Source: CALGLS01 sp965222105
GTDB lineage: Bacteria > Bacteroidota > Bacteroidia > Chitinophagales > Saprospiraceae
Length of the DNA: 64,000 nucleotides
Assembly (NCBI GenBank): GCA_965222105.1
Contig: CBDCTQ010000058.1
Location: 1 to 64,000, forward strand
Direction of reading: 5' to 3'
Shown here: one piece after another, positions 36,882 to 45,679 of the stretch
Position numbering within the stretch: the stretch's first letter is position 1
How the letters are laid out: every line of letters starts with the position of its first letter
Notes under the pieces: model-generated
Told to the model about the DNA's origin: nothing
Seen by the model: the letters and a program-made list of their open reading frames with translations, nothing else
Database searches by the model: none
Program-made: the position numbers and the translations under genes

Positions 36882-37968
36882 GAAGCACTGCTTTACGGAG
36901 GAATGGCTGGATGAATTTAAAAAGCAGAAAGACCACAGACGGATAGACAAGATCATTTTAGAAAAAATGATCTATGCCCTCCATTTACTGGAAAGATTAA
37001 AATCAAATGGACTTGAATTCGTCTTTAAAGGAGGGACAAGTTTACTCTTGTTGTTAGAAGAAGGAAACCGCTTTTCTATTGACATTGATATTGTAAGCAA
37101 CATAAGCCGAAAAAAGCTAGAGCAAATTATTGAGAGCGTTATTGATACTTCTCATTTCACCAGTGTTAAACTTGATGAGCACCGTAGCTATCAACCAGGG
37201 GTGCCAAAAGCTCATTACAGGTTTTCTTTTAAAACCAATAAGCAGGGATCAGGCACCGTGCTATTAGATGTTTTGATTAGAAAATCCATTTATCCGGAAT
37301 TGATAGAAAAGCCGATAAAAACCAAATGGATTGAAACCGAAGATGAGATACTGGTCACCGTCCCGTCGATTGATTCGATTACCGGTGACAAGCTGACTGC
37401 GTTTGCCCCAAACACCGTTGGAATTCCATATTTCAAAGGAAAAGATAACCAATCCTTTTCCAAGGAAATCTGCAAGCAGTTATTCGACCTTAGTCATTTG
37501 TTTGAACGAATTAATAACATGGAAGTAGTTGCAGAAAGTTATTATGCTTTCGCAAAACAGGAGATTGAGTATCGTAAAAATGATGTTCCTGATATAGAAT
37601 TAACGCCGGAAAAAGTTCTTCAGGATACAATTGACACCTGTATTATTATTGCAATACGTGGAAATGGTACTGAAGAACAAAATCTTAAATATGCCCAACT
37701 GCAAAGAGGTATAAAAGCCTTTGGTACTGGGTTTTTGATGTCGGGCAGGTTCCGGATAGATGATGCAATTCCTGCAGCCGCAAGGATAGCCTATCTATCC
37801 GCCAAACTAATGGTAAAAGATATGTCTGCCCTCAAATATTTTGAGGGGCAGGATGTTAAAGGGCTGTACATAGAACATCCGAATTGGAATTTTTTGAATC
37901 GCTTGAAACGCCAACCTGATAAATCTTCTTTTTTTTATTGGTACCAAGCCATAGAATTATTAGCGTAA
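36871..37968 (+). CDS. AbiEii/AbiGii-type nucleotidyltransferase toxin
   Basis: 365 residues. The nucleotidyltransferase motif is clear: FVFKGGTSLLLLLEEGNRFS followed by IDIDIV, giving GG(S/T) and the DxD metal pair, with a third acidic site likely in TVLLDVLIRKS. The downstream TGDKLTAFAPNTVGIPY fits the AbiEii family (GDKLxAF). Such toxins transfer nucleotides to tRNA or other targets and arrest growth unless held back by the antitoxin. The protein looks full length with all visible motifs kept, so the pair is probably functional. Start at 36871 overlaps the antitoxin gene. Confidence 0.85.
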   Translation: MMIKKHCFTEEWLDEFKKQKDHRRIDKIILEKMIYALHLLERLKSNGLEFVFKGGTSLLLLLEEGNRFSIDIDIVSNISRKKLEQIIESVIDTSHFTSVKLDEHRSYQPGVPKAHYRFSFKTNKQGSGTVLLDVLIRKSIYPELIEKPIKTKWIETEDEILVTVPSIDSITGDKLTAFAPNTVGIPYFKGKDNQSFSKEICKQLFDLSHLFERINNMEVVAESYYAFAKQEIEYRKNDVPDIELTPEKVLQDTIDTCIIIAIRGNGTEEQNLKYAQLQRGIKAFGTGFLMSGRFRIDDAIPAAARIAYLSAKLMVKDMSALKYFEGQDVKGLYIEHPNWNFLNRLKRQPDKSSFFYWYQAIELLA

Positions 37969-37997
37969 GGAAAATGTGAATGATTCCCCTCCTCCTC

Positions 37998-38186
37998 CTA
38001 CCCCAACATCTCCAAAATACTCCGCTTCTCCCGCTCCAGAAATTGTTTGAGGCGGTTGAAGTAACGGAGCTGGGCGATGTCGGCATTTCCCGACAGGCGA
38101 AAGGAATTTTGTATGATACGGTCGACCCATTGGGTGGTGTAGTCGTTGAGACTTTGGGGAGGTATTTTAAACGACGAGCCGTTATT
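37998..38186 (-). pseudogene. 62-codon open stretch without start, in frame after a lipoprotein stop
   Basis: Directly after the TAA of the small lipoprotein gene (38187-38189) the same frame stays open for 62 codons to TAG at 37998-38000. It reads as a plausible helical peptide (KIPPQSLNDYTTQWVDRIIQ, DIAQLRYFNRLKQFLEREKR, SILEMLG). There is no start codon. Either a gene remnant or the true C-terminal part of the lipoprotein, separated by a stop. Confidence 0.45.
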
Positions 38187-38585
38187 TTAATACGCCTCCG
38201 CCTTAGTCATCAACTGCTCCGAAACGGTTTTGTCCGTCACGCGAGTGATGCTGAGGATGTCGTCATAGAGGATGGCGGTGCTGTTGTACTTTGAAATCAG
38301 GACGACAGCTTGTGGTGCGTTGAGGTCGAAGCGCAGTTCGCTGATGTGCCAGTGGTATAGTAGTTTGCCGGTGGGGTCGTAGACTTCGAGGTAGTCGAAG
38401 TCCTGGGTGGTGGCGATTCTTTCGATGTAGTTTTTCCAGTGGGCGGAGGAGGATAGGTGTTTTGTGGTATTAATGTTGTCGATGCTTTGTGTGGGCGGCT
38501 GGTCTTCTTTTGTGCAACTGGTGAAGGTGGTGGTGACCATTAAAAATGCGAAGAAAATGAAGATGATTTTAAGGGGAGCTGTCAT
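38187..38585 (-). CDS. Small lipoprotein of unknown function
   Basis: 132 residues. Signal with lipobox TTFTSCTKED (Cys about 24). The mature part is a small alpha/beta domain: HWKNYIERIATTQDFDYLEV, YDPTGKLLYHWHISELRFDL and SKYNSTAILYDDILSITRV. Not recognised. It is downstream of another lipoprotein gene on the same strand (18-base gap), so they are probably one operon. See the in-frame stretch after its stop. Confidence 0.6.
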   Translation of the reverse strand: MTAPLKIIFIFFAFLMVTTTFTSCTKEDQPPTQSIDNINTTKHLSSSAHWKNYIERIATTQDFDYLEVYDPTGKLLYHWHISELRFDLNAPQAVVLISKYNSTAILYDDILSITRVTDKTVSEQLMTKAEAY

Positions 38586-38603
38586 GGCTTTATGGTTTTA
38601 GGG

Positions 38604-39260
38604 TTACAGTTCAGTGCTGACCACTTTGACCTCCACTTGTTCGGGTTCTTCGATTTGGTATTCGATGGTGGAAGTTCCCGCTTGCTGGGCTGCCTTTATC
38701 CAGGTTTCCATGTCCGAGAAACCAATTTGGTAATCTTGTACCAGTCGATTGGTGCTTCCGGCAGCCCATCCGTCCAGCTCCATCATTAGTTTTTCGGGGT
38801 TGGCGTGGGCGAGGGTGTTTCGGTTCATCACTTCTCCGGTGAAGGGGTTTTGGTGGTTCCATTGGCTGAAGTGGAGCATTTGGGCGTCGATTTCGGAGAG
38901 GCCTAGTTGTTGGAGGTCGGCTAGTTCTAGGTGGACTAAAAGGCTGAGGGGGTTGATGGCCAGTTGTTTGGAGAGTTGTTGGCGGGCTTCGATGCTACCG
39001 AACTTTTGGAGGAAGTCTTTAGCATTTTGGACTCTTATTTCATTGGCTTTAAGATAAGCTACAAAATCGGCTACGCGGTTTTCTTTTACTTCGCGTAAAG
39101 GGATGATAAAATTGTTTTCTTCATTGGAGTTGTCTCTTGATTTTAGTTGCTTGATTTTTGGAGGGACTGGAATCAAGGTTTCTTTTTGACAGGCTTCAAA
39201 AATCAAAAAGGCGGTGAGGAGAATAAGCAGGATGAGGGTGATGGAGATTTTTGGTTTCAT
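38604..39260 (-). CDS. Lipoprotein of unknown function
   Basis: 218 residues from ATG 39260 (MKPKISITLILLILLTAFLI), chosen because it leads straight into the signal peptide; an upstream start would add 12 residues. Lipobox FEACQKE. The mature part is helical and polar, with NRVADFVAYLKANEIRVQNA and LELADLQQLGLSEIDAQ. No family is recognised. First gene of a two-lipoprotein unit with the gene ending at 38187. The upstream 295 bases carry a CCCCGAA/TTCGGGG palindrome (39312-39330). Confidence 0.6.
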   Translation of the reverse strand: MKPKISITLILLILLTAFLIFEACQKETLIPVPPKIKQLKSRDNSNEENNFIIPLREVKENRVADFVAYLKANEIRVQNAKDFLQKFGSIEARQQLSKQLAINPLSLLVHLELADLQQLGLSEIDAQMLHFSQWNHQNPFTGEVMNRNTLAHANPEKLMMELDGWAAGSTNRLVQDYQIGFSDMETWIKAAQQAGTSTIEYQIEEPEQVEVKVVSTEL

Positions 39261-39591
39261 GGGATTATGATTTGATGAGGAGTTGTGAAAAGGCAAGCCG
39301 ATGAAAGCCCGCCCCGAACTTGATTCGGGGGACGCCGCTGTCGCTTTGCCTTCATGGCGAGACTCCCTGCGCCATTCGGAGAATGGAACAGGGAGTGCGA
39401 AGAGTGGAGTTTGGGGCGTTGGGCATAGGTGACTGTTGGGGTAAAAGTAAGGTTGTTGGGTATGGGAATCAAATAAAAGGTGGCTGGCCGTGTTTGGGTT
39501 TATGAATGGGAATGGGGTTGGTGGGAAATCAAGGTTGTTGGAGAGAACATGTATGAGACTTATTTTGGTCGATGATTATCTCATGGGTGCA

Positions 39592-40512
39592 TTAGTGGTA
39601 TTTTAGCAACTTAGCTTTGTCAAAATAGCTATGTTCCGGGTCATTTAAAATTTGGTTTAAAGAATTTTGCCCAGTTTGTGTGTGCCCAGCTTTGAGTTGA
39701 GCAAGTGCAGTAAGCCATTGTACTTCATCTATATACAGGTAATTTTTATTTAAAGTGACGGTTAAGAAATAAGGAATGGCATTTTTGTAATTGTTTTGTT
39801 TAAAATGAATCAGGCCTAGATAATATTGAGCATCAATGTAGATGGGAGCCGTTTTGTCTATTTGTTGTAGTACATTGACAGCATTTGTAAGTTTGCCTTT
39901 GTTTGTAAGTAGTATTGCCGAGTCTAGCAAAGTTTGAGAAGATGTTGCACTTTTGGTAACGCCAAATGGATAGTCAACTTCTTTTTCGAAAATATCCAAT
40001 TGAGCGATTATTTTTGGTGAAAGTTGGTTTTGGTTTTTTTTCTTTGGAGTTGAATGCTCTTTTTTTTCAGGAAGTTGTTCTTTGGGCTGTGTAAGGGGTG
40101 GCACAGGAACACTCTCCTCAACGGATTTATGCTCAGGTTGTTCTGGGAGGTGTTTGGCTGGGGGAAGCTCCTCCGGAGGCGACACAATCTGGCGTTGAGT
40201 GAAGAACCAATACCCAACGAAGGCGAGCACGAGCAAGCCGATCATCACCCCTATCCATTTGCGGTGAGATGGACTGGGTTCCTTGTCTTTCATTTTTGGC
40301 GTATCTTGTATATCATTTTGCCATTTTCCGAGCTTACTCCGTAGGTCATCTTCCAACATTAGTTCCAGTACTTCCATTTCAAGCCTTCGGCTTGCTACCT
40401 GGTCGGCAAGTGACGGACTGGACTTCATCTCCTGGGCAAAGCGGGTGCTTTCCTGCTCCGACATTTGCTTTTTCAAAAAAGCATCAATTCTATTTTCCAG
40501 GGACTTGTCCAT
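39592..40512 (-). CDS. TPR membrane protein, anti-sigma-like partner of the adjacent sigma factor
   Basis: 306 residues. The first 60 residues (MDKSLENRIDAFLKKQMSEQ, ESTRFAQEMKSSPSLADQVA) look like the sigma-binding tail of Bacteroidota anti-sigma proteins. A single TM (WIGVMIGLLVLAFVGYWFF, about 87-105) is followed by a Pro/Glu-rich linker and TPR-like helices (about 200-306: NVLQQIDKTAPIYIDAQYYL, FKQNNYKNAIPYFLTV). The topology puts the TPR part outside the cytoplasm. It starts two bases after the stop of the sigma gene, so they form one operon. Anti-sigma function is inferred from architecture and position. Confidence 0.68.
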   Translation of the reverse strand: MDKSLENRIDAFLKKQMSEQESTRFAQEMKSSPSLADQVASRRLEMEVLELMLEDDLRSKLGKWQNDIQDTPKMKDKEPSPSHRKWIGVMIGLLVLAFVGYWFFTQRQIVSPPEELPPAKHLPEQPEHKSVEESVPVPPLTQPKEQLPEKKEHSTPKKKNQNQLSPKIIAQLDIFEKEVDYPFGVTKSATSSQTLLDSAILLTNKGKLTNAVNVLQQIDKTAPIYIDAQYYLGLIHFKQNNYKNAIPYFLTVTLNKNYLYIDEVQWLTALAQLKAGHTQTGQNSLNQILNDPEHSYFDKAKLLKYH

Positions 40513-40513
40513 T

Positions 40514-41095
40514 TTACAATTCTTTGATGAGGTTGGGTGACGACTCCATAAGAGCTTTTAATTTCTTCCGGCAATTGAAGTTGATTTTTTTTGCCATTTG
40601 TTCGCTTTTACCCAGGGCCACTCCAATCTCTTTCATGGAGTAAGATAGTTGATACAGTTGCAAAGCTGTTTTGCAGGGCTCCCCCAGTTGTTTTAAAAGT
40701 GATCGTATCAAGGATTTTTGTTCCTTTTGTAACATGATGATTTCAGGGTCCACCCTGTCTATTTTATCCAGTTTGTAATATTGGTCGGTGTACGTTAACT
40801 TTTGTTGACTTCTTCGATTGGAGAATATGCGGCCTTTACAGATGCCCAGAAAATAGTTGCTTAAAGGCATGTCTTCTTTATAATTGAAATTCCTGATATG
40901 GTTGTCCAAGGCGACCAATGCCTCTTGAATGGCTTCGTCAATGTCAGTTACAAAACTATCTTTTTGCAAAAGCTGCTCCGCTCGTCTGACCCAACCACTA
41001 TGATGAAAGATATAATAAAAGGCCTGGTCTCTGGAAGCAGCAGAGCCTCTTATCATATTCACTAATTGTTGGTTGGTGTAGCTGGTTTTGCTCAT
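40514..41095 (-). CDS. ECF-type RNA polymerase sigma factor
   Basis: 193 residues from ATG 41095 (MSKTSYTNQQLVNMIRG); longer starts would run into MITE copy D and are unlikely. Region 2 lies in AIQEALVALDNHIRNFNYKE, then LSNYFLGICKGRIFSNRRSQ; region 4 lies in LGEPCKTALQLYQLSYSMKE, then IGVALGKSEQMAKKINFNCR. It should direct RNA polymerase to a small regulon, probably including its own operon and possibly the divergent TPR-CHAT gene. Region 2 and 4 are recognisable but diverged, as in other Saprospiria sigma factors next to CHAT genes. Confidence 0.8.
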   Translation of the reverse strand: MSKTSYTNQQLVNMIRGSAASRDQAFYYIFHHSGWVRRAEQLLQKDSFVTDIDEAIQEALVALDNHIRNFNYKEDMPLSNYFLGICKGRIFSNRRSQQKLTYTDQYYKLDKIDRVDPEIIMLQKEQKSLIRSLLKQLGEPCKTALQLYQLSYSMKEIGVALGKSEQMAKKINFNCRKKLKALMESSPNLIKEL

Positions 41096-41133
41096 ATTAT
41101 GATTACAGACAGCAGAAAGTTGGTTACCTTTAT

Positions 41134-41299
41134 TAGACATTATGAACAAAAATTTTGTATGCAGCCTGAATGCCCTTTTTTGCCTACCCTGCGTCACATC
41201 CTCGCCTTCGTAGCTTGGGCTACGAGGCTCCGGGTGTTCCTTGGTTAGACAAAAAATTCCTATCCAGTTGCTATACAAAAAATCCATTCATAATGTCTA
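41134..41299 (+). mobile_element. MITE-like element copy D, between the sigma and TPR-CHAT genes
   Basis: 166-bp element, almost identical to copy C: left end TAGACATTATGAACAAAAAT, right end closing with CATTCATAATGTCTA, internal hairpin TTCGTAGC-ttgg-GCTACGAGG. It fills most of the divergent promoter region: 38 bases from the sigma start and 26 bases from the CHAT start, so both promoters must lie inside or at its borders. Confidence 0.8.
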
Positions 41300-41325
41300 T
41301 TGGTGAAATTAATGAAAATATTCCA

Positions 41326-44300
41326 ATGAAAAAGTTATTTTACAATCTAACCTTTTTGGCGCTTATTATTTCGGGTAGCATTTCAGTTGTATATGGACAA
41401 ACGAAATCAGGCATCACTTATCTGGAAAGAGCAGCCACTTTTCAATCTCAAAATCAATTAGACAGTGCTTTTAATTACTACCAGTTGGCCATAGCCTATT
41501 TTGAACAGGCAGCGCATTGGGATAGCCTCTTTCAAACACAAGTGGATGTGGGCTTGTTGCTGGAAAAAGAAAGACGATACGAGGAGGGGATTCAAACGTT
41601 TTCTGATGCTATTGAGATTTCTAAATCCAAATTAAAGGAGCTCAGCGGAACATTGGGATTGGCTTACCATGCCAGGGGGAGAATATATAATAGATTGAAG
41701 AACTTCAAACTGGCAGGAGATGATTGGCATGAGGCTTTAGCAATAAGAGAAAAATTATTTGGGCCTGACCATCAGGAGGTAGAAAGTACGTTGAATAACC
41801 TTACTAATGTGTATGATCACTATTATGGCGATTCCAGAAAGGCTTTGGAATTTGCGTTAAGGGTTACAAATCTTCGGGAAAAAAGATTGGGATTTTTCCA
41901 TCCAAGAGTTGCCAGACACTTTAGCCAATTAGGTGCTTTGTATTATACACTCTTATTGTATGATTCCGCAGCAGTTTATTATGAAAAAGCACTGAAAAGT
42001 AGTGAGATTTTGTTCAAAGAGAATAAGATCGAGCCTTTTCGAATAGTAATTATTTATAACAACTATGGATTTATGTTTTTAGAAACAGGTAAGTACAACA
42101 AAGCAGCTCAATTATTTGAAGCCTCCCGGAATTATTTCAACCCAGAAAAAGATCACGAAAGTTATAGCTTGTACCTTTTTAATCAGGGATTGTTGCTTCT
42201 AAAAAAAGGAAAGTACGGCTTGGCATTGTCCTATTTTAAAAAAGCTTTGGTATTGAGGAAGGAAATTTACGGGAGAACGCAATATGGCAGTTGCTCAAAT
42301 ATGGAGCCATATGGCGATAGCCTATAGTCATTTACACGATTATCAAAACTGTAAGAAATGTGTGGGACAACATTTGAGTATTGCAAAAGAATTCCGTGGT
42401 GACAATCACTCGGAGGTCGTTGCTGCAAGACAGAATCTTGGGGTGGTGCATATGTATGAAAAAAAATACTGGGAGGCCATTGCCATTTTTGAAGAGATAA
42501 TTAGAGATATGGACGCAAACCTGAATATTGAATTATCTGTTGTATACCAAAATTTGGGAAATTGCTATTACAACCTTAAAGATATAGAGCAGGCTATTTT
42601 ATTTCTTGAAAAAGCCTATCAAATCAGACGTCAACTGAAGAAGGAGAAACAAGATGATTTTCTCAATTCCAGCTTTAAACTAGCGGATATGTATTGTGAA
42701 GGTGGATATCATGAAAAGTCATTTCAATTGATCGACGAGGGACTGGCAGAATTATATCCTGACATTGAGTCCAGCGAAGCTCCAATTAGACTTGATGAGT
42801 CAAAACTGAAAGACGATGCTTTATACATACTTGTTCTTCCTATTGAGAGCCAGGAACAATTTATTCCTTTCCAGAAAATACCCAGGTCAAAAAAAGCACC
42901 ACTTGTTAAAAGCCTGGCAAGATCAATTACAGTTACAAAGACTCTGGAAGATTTTTCAAAAAAACAACCTTACGCCAGAAACGCAGCATTTAGATGTAGT
43001 TACCAATAAAACAGTTTTTGAACAAGGAATAGAATTGGCCGTTGCATTATGGAAGGTTACCGGAGAAGAAGTCTATCAGTCATATATTTTCGAATTTATG
43101 GAGCGCAGCAAGGCATCTCTCCTGTTGAAATCCTTACTAAAGTCGGATGCGGAAAGGCTGGCAGGAATCCCACCTGAGCTCCTCCAACGGGAAAAAGAAA
43201 TGATCTGGGAGATCAGAAGTCTTGAAAAAATTCTGGAAACCTCTGCCCCGCCGGTTAACCTGTCGTCAGATATGACAGGCAGCCAGGTTTCCAGCCAAAG
43301 CAAAGAAATAAAGAGACTAAACAATGAATTGACCAACCTGAAACTGGGCTATTATCAATTTCTTCAAAACCCTACAAAAAGATTACCCCAGGTATTATAA
43401 CCTAAAACACGATCCGGCGATACTAAGCCTTGCCAGCCTTCGACAAGATTTTTTGACGGAACAGCAATCCCTGATCGAATATTTTGTGGGGGAGGAAGAC
43501 CAACTTTATCTGTTGCATGCTACTCGTGAAAATGTGCAAGTTGAAAAGGTTCCTTTAGATTATTCCCTGGAAGAAAAGATAAAAGAATTTAGACACATAT
43601 TGACCGTTGGCCGGAGCCTATCCTCTACCAGGTATGTTGAGTTGGCAACAGAACTATATCGGGATTTGGTCGCCCCTGTTTCCAATCAATTGAAAAAAGA
43701 ACTCATCATCATACCCGACGATGTATTGGGATTGTTTCCTTTTGAAGCACTGCTTGTAAGCCAACCACCAAAAGCTACCCGATTTCAAAGCCATGAATAT
43801 TTGATCAAAACCCATACGATTCATTACAACTACTCTGCTTCGCTTTTGCCTGAATTGAAAACAGCAGGCATCACTGTATCTATTCCGCATCCTTTTCTAG
43901 GTTTTGCGCCTTTCGTTGGAACGGAAGGCAAGACATCTACCCGGTCGGTGGAAATGGAAAAGCTGCCCACGAGTTTTGAGCCTTTACCCCATAGTGAGGC
44001 AGAAGTATTGGCCATTCAGCAACTTCTCGGGGGAGCTGTTTATATAGGAGAAGAGGCCATAGAGGCATTGTACTACCAGTTGGGCAACCAATGCGAAATT
44101 CTTCATTTCTCCACCCACGGAAGTGCCAATGATAGTCTGGGGAAATACTCCTATCTGGCTTTTTATCCTATTGATGATGAAGTAGAAAATGAATTTTTAT
44201 TTGTTAGCGATATCTATGGCAATAAAATTTCAGCAAAGCTGGTGGTACTTTCCGCCTGTGAAGCCGGCATTGGGGAATTGCTGCAGGGCGAGGGTATGAT

Positions 44301-44547
44301 CAGCCTTTCCCGGGCCTTCTTTTATGCCGGTGCTAAAAGTGTTGTAACATCTCTCTGGAAGGTGGATGATGAAAAAAGCAAAAATCTCATCGTTCAATTT
44401 TACAAAAACCTCCATCAGGGAATGCCGAAACACAAGGCCCTTCGTCAAGCCAAACTGTGGCTCATCGAGAAAGGCACCCATGCGGATGCCCATCCGTATT
44501 TTTGGGCTGGATTTGTTCCTTTGGGAGTAATGAGCGCCTTATATTAA
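41326..44547 (+). CDS. TPR-CHAT caspase-like protease (three frameshifts)
   Basis: Exported TPR-CHAT protein of about 1,070 residues. The start (ATG 41326) gives signal peptide MKKLFYNLTFLALIISGSIS, cut near VYGQ. TPR repeats follow (LDSAFNYYQLAIAYFEQAA; HPRVARHFSQLGALYYTLLL; YNKAAQLFEASRNYF; SEVVAARQNLGVVHMYEKKY), then a coiled linker (YIFEFMERSKASLLLKSLLK) and the CHAT peptidase domain with the catalytic His in ILHFSTHGSAND (codon 44116) and Cys in VVLSACEAGIGEL (codon 44257). The open frame changes three times, each by +1: near 42275-42290, between 42807 and about 42960, and near 43345-43370. CHAT proteases cleave partner proteins; here the substrate is unknown. The region reads as one gene; frameshifts are errors or decay. 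Confidence 0.8.
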
Positions 44548-44582
44548 CTCCTCTAAAGGCGGTGAGTAGGGGAAAAGCAAGG

Positions 44583-45143
44583 TTATGCGGCCAATCGAAT
44601 ATCCTCAATGATCCTTTTTCCGCGACTTTCTGGTTTCAGATAAACAGTAACCATGTGACCAAGCAGGTAGGGGGCGATCTTAATTTGTTGAGGAAGTATG
44701 AGGTTTTGAAAACCAGCATCAGCAGTTTGAACAATAATTTGACGTTGAGATAGATCTACCGAAATTAAAAAGCCGGTTAAGATGTTACCATCTGAAATTT
44801 TGGATGACGAATCTCCTTTTCTCGCTCGTATGACTTTTAGAACCTCCTCCAAGCGGTCTTGTTCCAATGCAGAAGGTTGTCCCATCAGTGCCAATTGAAC
44901 GAGTAATTTGGCCTCATCAAACTGCTTTAAGTGCAGTGCCATCCAAGCGGCTGTCCGAAGGTAGGCATAAGGCCAAAAACCTTCGGCTTGATCTTCCGGC
45001 AATTTTAGTGCTGCTTCTTTTTCTATGACCAAAGCTTTTTTCATATACTCGTCATGCGAATCATTTTGACCTTTTGCTTTGGCAATTTTGGCCATGTCGT
45101 AAAAATCCATTGCGGTATCATGCAATATTTTAGCTGTCGTCAT
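44583..45143 (-). CDS. TPR-like small protein, second gene of an uncharacterised two-gene module
   Basis: 186 residues, no signal. The first 120 residues have helical TPR-like repeats: DTAMDFYDMAKIAKAKGQND, EYMKKALVIEKEAALKLPED, YLRTAAWMALHLKQFDEAKL. The last 65 are a beta-rich module (NILTGFLISVDLSQRQIIVQ, IKIAPYLLGHMVTVYLKPES). I recall similar helical proteins encoded beside ATEYGA-type proteins in cyanobacteria and Bacteroidota; function unknown. Its ATG overlaps the stop of the upstream gene by four bases (ATGA-type coupling). It is convergent with the TPR-CHAT gene (36-base gap). Confidence 0.6.
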   Translation of the reverse strand: MTTAKILHDTAMDFYDMAKIAKAKGQNDSHDEYMKKALVIEKEAALKLPEDQAEGFWPYAYLRTAAWMALHLKQFDEAKLLVQLALMGQPSALEQDRLEEVLKVIRARKGDSSSKISDGNILTGFLISVDLSQRQIIVQTADAGFQNLILPQQIKIAPYLLGHMVTVYLKPESRGKRIIEDIRLAA

Positions 45144-45679
45144 ACTTCAATAATTTTTGATTTTGGAATACCGAACTCTACCACTATAACGTATGTCGGG
45201 TAAGTTCGTTTTACCGTTGATTCAATATGTCTTTTTTTCTTTTGAATACGCATATTAAGGGTATTCCCCTCTTTTTCTTTTAAAATACCAGAAACTTCTA
45301 ATAAAGCATCCGGTTCTATCAATCCCCGATTATAGTTGGTTGGTTTTTGTAAAATATAATCAGCTTGTTCCAATTGAGGAACCCTTCCAGTAATTAACAT
45401 ACCTGTTGTAATCGGCACTATTAATGCAGCAATCGCCGTAGCACCATACTCAGTAGCCTCTTTCAGATCTTTCCAACTTTGCGCCAACTCGGCATCGACT
45501 TTATCCGACCACTCTAGCGTAAAGCCACTTTCAACTAAACCAGAAACACCGATTTTTATACCAGAAGGATGACCGTTTAAATCTAGACAAATTAAAGCAG
45601 CTTCGGCTAAAAACGCTCCAATATTCTTAGAAATTCCAGGCAAACCAGCTTTTAAATCGGCTAAACTTAGTTTACTCAT
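45140..45679 (-). CDS. ATEYGA-motif protein, first gene of an uncharacterised two-gene module
   Basis: 179 residues, no signal and no TM certain. The conserved-looking core is GIKIGVSGLVESGFTLEWSD, DLKEATEYGATAIAALIVPI and RVPQLEQADYILQKP, followed by LLEVSGILKEKEGNTLNMRI and YVIVVEFGIPKSKI. I recall a family with the same ATE(Y/F)GA and EVSGILK signatures, without known function, that travels with the TPR-like gene seen here. The stop overlaps the start of that gene. The pair sits next to the TPR-CHAT protease and the sigma pair, which suggests, but does not show, a joint signalling or conflict role. Confidence 0.6.
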   Translation of the reverse strand: MSKLSLADLKAGLPGISKNIGAFLAEAALICLDLNGHPSGIKIGVSGLVESGFTLEWSDKVDAELAQSWKDLKEATEYGATAIAALIVPITTGMLITGRVPQLEQADYILQKPTNYNRGLIEPDALLEVSGILKEKEGNTLNMRIQKKKRHIESTVKRTYPTYVIVVEFGIPKSKIIEV

